Of a DNA stretch of 11,475 bases, positions 6,937 through 11,475 are shown in pieces. The notes under the pieces were generated by a model. That model did not search any database and was not told the DNA's origin. It worked only from the letters and a program-made list of their open reading frames with translations. This DNA is from an uncultured Acetatifactor sp. Its GTDB lineage: Bacteria; Bacillota; Clostridia; Lachnospirales; Lachnospiraceae. The number at the start of each line of letters is the position of its first letter. Within the stretch, counting starts at the first letter, position 1. Where the stretch lies: assembly GCA_910584865.1 (NCBI GenBank), contig CAJUCE010000066.1, forward strand, positions 1 through 11,475. Direction: 5' to 3'. The position numbers were made by a program, and so were the translations under genes.

Positions 6937-8322
6937 ATGGCATCTATTATCAAGAGGAAAAGCAAATACTCGGTAGTTTACTATTATACAGATGAGAAAG
7001 GGGAGAAACACCAGAAATGGGAAACCTGTCAGGACTACTCTGAAGCAAAACGGAGAAAGGCGGAAATTGAGAACCAGCAGGGCAACGGCACTTTTATTCC
7101 TCCACAAGAATTAACTGTAAAGGAATTTTTACGGGACTTTGTAAAAATCTATGGTACATCGCACTGGGCATTGTCAACATATGAGTCCAACTGCTCCCTG
7201 ATTGCAAATTATATCAATCCTGCAATCGGTGACGTGGCGGTTCAGGACATTACCCCGAAGTATGTGGATGAATTCTATGTCAGGCTGCAGAAAACAAAAC
7301 CTGTTGCAAAGAAAAACAGAAAACCGCAGACTGAATACCTTACTCCTGGCACTATTCATAGTATCCATAAGATACTCAGATGTGCATTCGAGCAGGCAGT
7401 AAAATGGGAGATTATCGCAAGAAACCCGTTTCCCCATGCTAACAAGCCCAAAACGAATTACAAAAAGCGTGATATATGGACGGCAGATATGATTCGGAAG
7501 GCACTGGATGAATGTGATGACATGAAACTTTATGTCGCAATGAATCTTGCTTTCGCATGTTCCATGCGTTATGGAGAAATTTGTGGGCTGACATGGGATA
7601 AGGTACATATTTCAGATGAAGATATTGCAAATGATGATTCCCACCTTTGGATTGAGCAGGAACTTGCCCGCGTATCAAGGGAAGCACGGCAACAGTTAGA
7701 CGACAAGGACATCATGTTTATTTTTCCTACCTTAATGTCGAATACCCATACTAACCTTGTTCTGAAAAAGCCCAAAACTGAATCCAGTATCAGAAAAGTG
7801 TGGATTCCTAAAACAGTTGCCTACATACTGCGAGAGTGGAAACAGATCCAGGATCAGTATAAGGAATATTTAGGACAGGATTTTTACGATTATAACCTTG
7901 TGCTGACGCTTCCGAACGGAAGACCTGTGGAAAACCGTATCATGGAAAAAGAGTTCTCAAAACTGCGGGAGAAGGCAGGACTGCCTTATGTTGTATTCCA
8001 CTCCCTGCGCCACTCAAGCACGACTTATAAGCTGAAGCTCAATCACGGCGACTTAAAGGCGACTCAGGGAGATACAGGTCATTCACAGATTGATATGATT
8101 ACAGATGTATATGCACATATACTGGATGAGGACAGAAAGGTAAATGCTCAAAAGTTTGAGGCAACCTTCTACGCTAAAAATTCCGTTAATCCATTGAAGG
8201 ATGTAACACCGCCTGAAGATGGAAACTCAGACCTGGCAAACTTAATCTCAGCATTGGAACAATCACCGGAACTGGTTGCCGTGCTGACAAAAGCACTGAA
8301 ACAAAACGCTATTAGCAGCTAA
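6937..8322 (+). CDS. int: Tyrosine recombinase / ICE integrase
   Basis: A 461-aa phage-type integrase. Residues about 1-55 form an arm-binding-type N-terminal region (SIIKRKSKYSVVYYYTDEKG), about 60-165 a SAM-like core-binding domain, and 180-400 the catalytic domain. Catalytic residues are visible: Arg211 (ACSMRYGEICGLTW), Lys280 (KPKTESSIRKVWIP), His355 and Arg358 (FHSLRHSS), His382 (TGHSQID) and nucleophile Tyr392 (TDVYAHIL). All are intact, so the enzyme should be active. The tail after Tyr392 is about 70 residues, longer than in many relatives. It catalyses integration and excision at the element's attachment site, and the attP-like DNA directly downstream is its likely substrate. The gene is visibly more AT-rich than its neighbours. 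Its 3' end overlaps the first TATTAGCA repeat. GAAGGAG upstream of ATG 6937 supports the start. Confidence 0.95.
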   Translation: MASIIKRKSKYSVVYYYTDEKGEKHQKWETCQDYSEAKRRKAEIENQQGNGTFIPPQELTVKEFLRDFVKIYGTSHWALSTYESNCSLIANYINPAIGDVAVQDITPKYVDEFYVRLQKTKPVAKKNRKPQTEYLTPGTIHSIHKILRCAFEQAVKWEIIARNPFPHANKPKTNYKKRDIWTADMIRKALDECDDMKLYVAMNLAFACSMRYGEICGLTWDKVHISDEDIANDDSHLWIEQELARVSREARQQLDDKDIMFIFPTLMSNTHTNLVLKKPKTESSIRKVWIPKTVAYILREWKQIQDQYKEYLGQDFYDYNLVLTLPNGRPVENRIMEKEFSKLREKAGLPYVVFHSLRHSSTTYKLKLNHGDLKATQGDTGHSQIDMITDVYAHILDEDRKVNAQKFEATFYAKNSVNPLKDVTPPEDGNSDLANLISALEQSPELVAVLTKALKQNAISS

Positions 8323-8400
8323 AACCTGCTAATTTTGCAATTAGCAGACTATTAGCATCAGCTCTGAAAGTGAAATTTATTGTTCGATTCCCTATTAGCA
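8310..8400 (+). repeat. Arm-type integrase/Xis binding repeats, integrase side
   Basis: TATTAGCA or AATTAGCA occurs directly repeated at 8310-8317, 8339-8346, 8350-8357 and 8393-8400, with one inverted copy at 8327-8334 (TGCTAATT). The copies at 8339 and 8350 start 11 bases apart, one helical turn. This is the pattern of arm-type sites bound by the N-terminal domain of tyrosine integrases. The same octamer pair recurs on the far side of the tRNA segment. Confidence 0.7.
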
Positions 8401-8462
8401 ACACGGCTGATAATAAATATTCAAAAAATCGAGTCCTCTGATTTTGAGTTTCTTGTTGGGGC

Positions 8463-8506
8463 AAAAAAGGAAAGCATTGAAAAATCCAGTGTTTTCAATG
8501 CTTTCC
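8463..8506 (-). terminator. Strong intrinsic terminator just after the tRNA 3' end
   Basis: A perfect 15-bp stem (8469-8483 with 8492-8506, loop of eight) is followed on the minus strand by six T (8463-8468). It begins two bases after the discriminator of the tRNA segment. It would terminate a regenerated tRNA transcript before it runs antisense into int. On the plus strand no T-run follows, so rightward int transcripts should pass. Confidence 0.82.
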
Positions 8507-8508
8507 AG

Positions 8509-8550
8509 CGTCCCCGAGACGACTTGAACGTCCGACCCCACGCTTAGGAG
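8509..8550 (-). other. 3' half of a tRNA-Arg(CCT) gene (attachment core)
   Basis: Read on the minus strand: anticodon loop CTCCTAA (8544-8550, anticodon CCT), 3' anticodon stem GCGTG, variable region GGGTC, T-stem GGACG, T-loop TTCAAGT, T-stem CGTCT, acceptor strand CGGGGAC, discriminator G at 8509. All five T-stem pairs form (one is G-U). The bases 5' of the loop (GCCATA) do not pair with GCGTG, and no matching 5' acceptor strand lies upstream. This is therefore a tRNA fragment, not a working gene. CCA is not encoded. Confidence 0.78.
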
Positions 8551-8642
8551 TATGGCTTACCATGTGATACACGGTTCGGATGTAACTTCCAATATCATCC
8601 CTTACGCAGAATGACTTGTAGTAAACGAACTTTATGGTGCAA

Positions 8643-8661
8643 AACACCTATTCTGACGCAG
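8643..8661 (+). repeat. 19-base near-repeat, copy 1
   Basis: AACACCTATTCTGACGCAG here and a copy differing at two bases at 11448-11466. Both are preceded by GGTGCA (8636-8641 and 11425-11430), so GGTG can pair with CACC in each. Copy 1 lies in the attachment region; copy 2 is just after the truncated coupling-protein frame. The match is borderline for chance. Confidence 0.35.
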
Positions 8662-8676
8662 TTTTATGTGTCCGTT

Positions 8677-8715
8677 GGGTGGTCCTATTAGCAAATTCTT
8701 AGCAAGAGGACACCC
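8677..8715. repeat. Inverted repeat enclosing the distal arm-site pair
   Basis: GGGTGGTCCT (8677-8686) and AGGACACCC (8707-8715) are complementary over nine pairs with one bulged base. They enclose the two TTAGCA-type arm sites. It could be a hairpin, an Xis or host-factor site, or simply end-proximal structure. Confidence 0.5.
8686..8704 (+). repeat. Arm-type repeat pair, conjugation-gene side
   Basis: TATTAGCA (8686-8693) and TCTTAGCA (8697-8704) start 11 bases apart in the same orientation, mirroring the pair at 8339-8357 across the core. CCTATTAGCAA is shared exactly with 8391-8401. Confidence 0.68.
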
Positions 8716-8788
8716 AGCCAAAGCCGATTGCTACTGCCATTCTTCACTCCCTTAGTCAAAATGACAAGGCAAATACATGGAGGTTACT

Positions 8789-8986
8789 ATGGACAAGAAA
8801 GAGAAAAAGTCACTGCCGGAACCGCGCACATATACCGTGGAACAGATTGCGGCCATGCTCAACATTGGCCGCACAACCGCATATCAGCTCGTCAAGCAGG
8901 AGGAGTTCAGGATCGTCCGCATAGGCAATGCGATCCGCGTCTCCAAGAAATCTTTTGACGAGTGGCTGGAAAGTTTGGAATTGTGA
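8789..8986 (+). CDS. Excisionase-family HTH DNA-binding protein at the head of the replication/conjugation module
   Basis: The start is ATG 8789, because GGAGG at 8779-8783 lies five bases upstream; the earlier ATG at 8777 overlaps that site. The 65-aa product is almost entirely an excisionase-type HTH: TYTVEQIAAMLNIGRTTAYQ, then FRIVRIGNAIRVSKKSFDEW. It resembles the Xis encoded at 6694 at about half of aligned positions by eye, including IAxxLxI, the VRxGxxIRxSK wing and SFDxWL. Proteins like this commonly open the RepA/PcfB/VirD4 module of Tn1549-like elements, where their role (regulator or accessory Xis) is not settled. It lies about 70 bases inside the distal arm sites, and a strong terminator follows directly. 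Confidence 0.85.
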   Translation: MDKKEKKSLPEPRTYTVEQIAAMLNIGRTTAYQLVKQEEFRIVRIGNAIRVSKKSFDEWLESLEL

Positions 8987-8997
8987 ATATCGCAAGA

Positions 8998-9032
8998 AAC
9001 GCCGTAGGCTCAAAAACCTATGGCGTTTTTTT
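8998..9032 (+). terminator. Intrinsic terminator after the HTH gene
   Basis: AACGCCGTAGG (8998-9008) pairs with CCTATGGCGTT (9017-9027) around an 8-base loop, 11 pairs with one G-T, followed by seven T on the plus strand. Only 25 bases separate the T-run from the next start codon, leaving no room for a promoter, so it may act as a regulated attenuator of the downstream operon. Confidence 0.85.
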
Positions 9033-9057
9033 ATACCCATTTTGAAGGAGGCTGGCA

Positions 9058-9579
9058 ATGAAACTGACAGAAGCAGAAATGAGGATGGTGTTTCAGATTG
9101 AAAGTACCAATCAGAACGCCGCCCTGAATGAGATTTATATGACATGGCGCTATGCGCCGAACCCGGCAACGAAAGAAACGGCGGAAAGCCTTCTGGACAA
9201 GCTCCGTCCCCTGTCGGATCAGGAGTGCATGGATTTGATCCGCAAGGTGCAGACCGAATACCGTCTGCCGGAGAAGGCCCGCACCATCGGGGAAATGCTG
9301 GCAGAAGCCAGACAACGATCCGGGGCGCAGAAGTTATCCGGCCATGACATTATGGCATTGGAGCGTTTCGACCCGGCGACCAGACACATGATCGTCTTTG
9401 ATGTTCTTACCCATGACTCGCCTGTTGGCTGGAAGGGTGAGAAAATGCGCCTGTTCCTGACCGACACCGGATACAGCAAGGCTTTGGAAAATCAGGAAAA
9501 GGGACATATCAAAATCCGTAACCATGCGAAGGTGCTTTCCGGCGATCTCCACTATGACCATAAAGACCGTGAGAGGTAG
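9058..9579 (+). CDS. Conserved hypothetical protein of Tn1549-like elements
   Basis: A 173-aa protein starting at ATG 9058 after a perfect AAGGAGG with six bases of spacing. I know this type only as an unnamed protein placed before repA in Tn1549-like elements. It appears soluble and mostly helical in the first 100 residues (LTEAEMRMVFQIESTNQNAA, then LRPLSDQECMDLIRKVQTEY and LPEKARTIGEMLAEARQRSG). A shorter beta-containing part follows (HMIVFDVLTHDSPVGWKGEK, MRLFLTDTGYSKAL), with a basic end (DHKDRER). There is no signal peptide or membrane segment. A role in control of the element's replication or transfer is suggested only by location. Confidence 0.75.
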   Translation: MKLTEAEMRMVFQIESTNQNAALNEIYMTWRYAPNPATKETAESLLDKLRPLSDQECMDLIRKVQTEYRLPEKARTIGEMLAEARQRSGAQKLSGHDIMALERFDPATRHMIVFDVLTHDSPVGWKGEKMRLFLTDTGYSKALENQEKGHIKIRNHAKVLSGDLHYDHKDRER

Positions 9580-9748
9580 CCGCCCCAAAATGTATCAAAA
9601 TCAGCGGAAAATCTTCTGTTTCTTCCTCCGTGGCTTGCGTTCTGAACAGAGCGTGGATGTTTTCCCATGCGGGAGGCTATGGAGGCATACAGACGGGTAA
9701 ACCGCTCAAAATCAACACTTTTTATTTTCACAGGAAGGAGGTGCGAAG

Positions 9749-10645
9749 ATGGCTGTTTTTCGTATTGAAAAGACCCGTGATTATACGGTCATGTCGAACC
9801 ATCACTTGAAAGATCGGACGCTGACCCTGAAATCCAAAGGGCTGCTGTCCATGATGCTGTCACTCCCTGACGAGTGGAATTACACCACCAGAGGGCTTGC
9901 GGCGATCTGTCGGGAAGGTGTGGACAGCATCGGTGCGGCGTTGAAGGAGCTGGAAACCCACGGGTATATCCGGCGCACACAGCTTCGGGATGAAAAAGGC
10001 AAGATCACGGATACCGAGTATGTCATTTACGAAATGCCTCAGTGCGAGCCGTCGTCAAGCCCAGGTACGCCTTTACCGGGTACGGCAAAGCCATATACGG
10101 AAAACCCGGATATGGGTATCCCGGATACGGCGGAACCGTGTACGGAAAACCCCGCACAATTAAATACTAATCAAACAAAGACTGATTTATCAAGTACGGA
10201 ACTATCAAATCCTATCCAATCAAATCCCCCTACCCCCGCAGGGGCAAGGATGGGAACGGATCGGATGGGAGCCAGAGAATGTTATCGTGAAGTGATTTTG
10301 GATAACATCGAGTACAGCTATCTGGTGCAGGACAGCCATATCGACCGTGAGCAGCTTGACGAGATCGTTGACCTGATCGTGGATACCGTATGTTCTGCCC
10401 GCAAAGTCATCCGCATTGCCGGAGATGATTATCCGGCGGAGGTGGTAAAGTCCCGGTTTATGAAGCTGGACGGTTCCCATGTTCAGTATGTTATGGACTG
10501 CATGAAGGACAACACCACCTATGTCCGCAATATCAAGAAATATCTTCTGGCGGCACTGTATAATGCCCCGACCACCATCAACAGCTATTATTCTTCCTTG
10601 GTGCAGCACGATATGTACGGGGACGGGCAAAGGGGGCGAGGCTAA
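9749..10645 (+). CDS. repA: RepA-like replication initiator with winged-helix N-terminus and DUF6017-type C-terminus
   Basis: A 298-aa protein from ATG 9749, after AGGAAGGAGG. Residues about 1-95 form the winged-helix domain typical of plasmid/ICE RepA proteins (FRIEKTRDYTVMSNHHLKDR; LTLKSKGLLSMMLSLPDEW; ETHGYIRR). Residues about 96-165 are a low-complexity, proline- and threonine-rich linker with an internal repeat (TAKPYTENPDMGIP then TAEPCTENPAQLN). Residues about 170-298 match the DUF6017 C-terminal domain (CYREVILDNIEYSYLVQDSH; VVKSRFMKLDGSHVQYVMDC; YLLAALYNAP). Relatives are thought to start autonomous replication of the excised element. The next gene begins at the base after its stop, so the two are one operon. 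The 169-base gap upstream shows no clear promoter or origin iterons by eye. Confidence 0.88.
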   Translation: MAVFRIEKTRDYTVMSNHHLKDRTLTLKSKGLLSMMLSLPDEWNYTTRGLAAICREGVDSIGAALKELETHGYIRRTQLRDEKGKITDTEYVIYEMPQCEPSSSPGTPLPGTAKPYTENPDMGIPDTAEPCTENPAQLNTNQTKTDLSSTELSNPIQSNPPTPAGARMGTDRMGARECYREVILDNIEYSYLVQDSHIDREQLDEIVDLIVDTVCSARKVIRIAGDDYPAEVVKSRFMKLDGSHVQYVMDCMKDNTTYVRNIKKYLLAALYNAPTTINSYYSSLVQHDMYGDGQRGRG

Positions 10646-11137
10646 ATGCAGGAGGAAGTAACGCGAGGCGCCGTGACGCTCATTGTTGACGGAGCCAAGC
10701 TAAGTGAGCAGGTCTTTGAAAAGGCCGTCAAAAAGTTCCTGGAGGAAATCCAGAAAAGCCAGAAGCCCAAAATCTACCGCGGCAGGCAGAGCCTTAAACA
10801 GCTTGCCAGCCAGAACGCCGGCCTTGCCAATATCGAGATCAGCGACAAGAATATCAAGGCTTTCTCCCGTGTGGCGAAGAAATACCATGTGGATTTTGCC
10901 TTGAAGAAGGACACCACTGCAGAGCAGCCTCGTTACCTGGTCTTTTTCAAAAGCCGGGACGCGGATGCCATCACAGCGGCATTTCAGGAGTTTGCCAGCC
11001 GGAAAATGAGCCGTGAGGAAAAGCCCTCCATCCGGGAACGGCTGACCCAGGCGAAGGAACAGGCGGCGGAGAAAGTGGAACACCGCACCATTGACCGGGA
11101 GAAAGTAAAGGTCAAAGATCGGAGCGTGCAGAGATGA
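10646..11137 (+). CDS. pcfB: PcfB-family (DUF3801) conjugation accessory protein
   Basis: A 163-aa protein beginning directly after the repA stop. It matches PcfB/DUF3801 proteins: N-terminal EEVTRGAVTLIVDGAKLSEQ, then the basic segment KIYRGRQSLKQLASQNAG, FSRVAKKYHVDFALKKD, PRYLVFFKSRDADAITAAFQ and a charged helical tail. PcfB of pCF10 is a conjugation accessory factor that works with the relaxase and the coupling protein. Here it directly precedes the coupling-protein frame and overlaps it by four bases (ATGA), as in Tn1549-like elements. Length is normal and no defect is visible. Confidence 0.9.
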   Translation: MQEEVTRGAVTLIVDGAKLSEQVFEKAVKKFLEEIQKSQKPKIYRGRQSLKQLASQNAGLANIEISDKNIKAFSRVAKKYHVDFALKKDTTAEQPRYLVFFKSRDADAITAAFQEFASRKMSREEKPSIRERLTQAKEQAAEKVEHRTIDREKVKVKDRSVQR

Positions 11138-11433
11138 ACATGAAAAAACTGTTTTTGCTGAACCTTCCGTATCTTCTGTTCGTGTATCCCTTCGATAAGT
11201 TGGCACAGGCTTTCCGGCTTGCGCCCGGCGCTGACCTCTCCGACAAGCTGCTCTCCATCGGAGACGGCTTCACGGCGGCGTTTTCCTCCCCGTGGCTCAG
11301 TTTCCATCCCACGGACCTTCTGATCGGCATAACCGGTGCAGTGGTCCTTCGCATGGCGGTCTACCTGAAAGGCAAGAACGCTAAGAAGTATCGCCACGGG
11401 ATCGAGTATGGTTCTGCCCGCTGGGGTGCATAA
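11134..11433 (+). CDS. VirD4/TraG-type coupling protein, N-terminal fragment only (99 aa)
   Basis: The frame starts at ATG 11134, overlapping the pcfB stop. It encodes the membrane-anchored N-terminus of the Tn1549-type VirD4 coupling ATPase: a first hydrophobic segment (residues about 5-20, LFLLNLPYLLFVYPF), LAPGADLSDKLLSIGDGF, a second hydrophobic segment (about 61-76), then KGKNAKKYRHGIEYGSARWG. Full-length relatives are about 600 aa and continue past SARWG into the ATPase domain with Walker motifs. Here one alanine and a stop follow. No other frame in the remaining 42 bases restores the expected sequence. The abrupt loss of homology suggests an insertion (for example a group II intron or another mobile element) or a deletion. 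The frame may be rejoined beyond the window. Confidence 0.85.
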   Translation: MNMKKLFLLNLPYLLFVYPFDKLAQAFRLAPGADLSDKLLSIGDGFTAAFSSPWLSFHPTDLLIGITGAVVLRMAVYLKGKNAKKYRHGIEYGSARWGA

Positions 11434-11475
11434 TCTTAACTGTAAGCAACACCTATATTGACGCAGGAGGGTATG
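11425..11475 (+). other. Unexplained sequence at the coupling-protein break point
   Basis: Coupling-protein homology ends at the TGGGG codons and the rest, from about GTGCATAATC, is unrelated. GTGCA is one base off the GTGYG start typical of group II introns, which is weak support only. The end of the window has AGGAGGGTATG, too closely spaced to be a good start signal. The segment 11448-11466 near-matches 8643-8661. Confidence 0.35.

Larger units (their letters stand above)
8310..8715. other. attP-like attachment site (joined element ends)
   Basis: A half tRNA-Arg(CCT) gene at 8509-8550 acts as the core, flanked by arm-type repeats on the integrase side (8310-8400) and on the conjugation-gene side (8686-8704). 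A chromosomal junction should have either an intact tRNA or host DNA on one side. Here neither applies, because the base-paired 5' half of the tRNA is missing and both flanks carry the same repeats. The simplest reading is a complete attP, as in an excised circle or between tandem copies. Confidence 0.68.

Noticed and set aside
8560..8574. Imperfect palindrome CCATGTGATACACGG as an operator
   Set aside because: Symmetry fails at several positions and there is no second copy, so a regulatory role cannot be supported.
8509..8590. A complete tRNA gene on the minus strand
   Set aside because: The T-arm, variable region and acceptor 3' strand are present, but the 5' anticodon stem does not pair and no 5' acceptor or D-arm is found upstream.
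8310..8704. CRISPR-like array from repeated TATTAGCA
   Set aside because: Repeats are only eight bases, irregularly spaced, include an inverted copy and flank an attachment core; arm-type sites explain them better.

Overview
The window looks like part of an integrative and conjugative element (ICE) from a Clostridia-type Firmicute, most likely of the Lachnospiraceae kind. The evidence is the gene families present (RecD2-like helicase, YqaJ exonuclease, DUF5688, Tn1549-type RepA/PcfB/VirD4), strong AGGAGG ribosome binding sites, and short ATGA gene overlaps. Species assignment is inference.

Layout. (1) Positions 1-6007, minus strand: a tightly packed leftward operon. In transcription order it holds a possible small ORF, a 383-aa DUF932-like protein, a DUF5688 gene broken by a frameshift, a 148-aa unknown, a YqaJ/lambda-type exonuclease, a nucleoside-deoxyribosyltransferase-like protein with a large unassigned C-terminal part, and the first half of a RecD2-like helicase. 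(2) About 6008-6693: a non-coding divergent control region with a leftward promoter, a GC-rich structured leader, AT-rich tracts and a rightward promoter. (3) 6694-8322, plus strand: excisionase and tyrosine integrase, visibly richer in A+T than both flanks. (4) 8310-8715: a composite attachment site. It contains the 3' half of a tRNA-Arg(CCT) gene on the minus strand, and the same short repeat (TATTAGCA) occurs on both sides of it as paired arm-type sites. (5) 8789-11433, plus strand: an HTH protein, a strong terminator, a conserved unknown, a RepA-like protein, PcfB, and the N-terminus of a VirD4/TraG coupling protein that ends abruptly.

How it fits together. The integrase end and the conjugation end of the element appear joined at a complete attP rather than at a chromosome junction. 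The window therefore probably represents the circular form, or two copies of the element in tandem. In that arrangement transcription from xis-int points directly across attP into the replication and conjugation genes, as is known for Tn916 after excision. The leftward operon reads like a DNA-processing cassette (exonuclease plus helicase plus accessory proteins of unknown function).

Main oddities: the joined attP, the frameshifted DUF5688 gene, the truncated VirD4, the two-part deoxyribosyltransferase-like protein, and terminators placed inside otherwise continuous operons.
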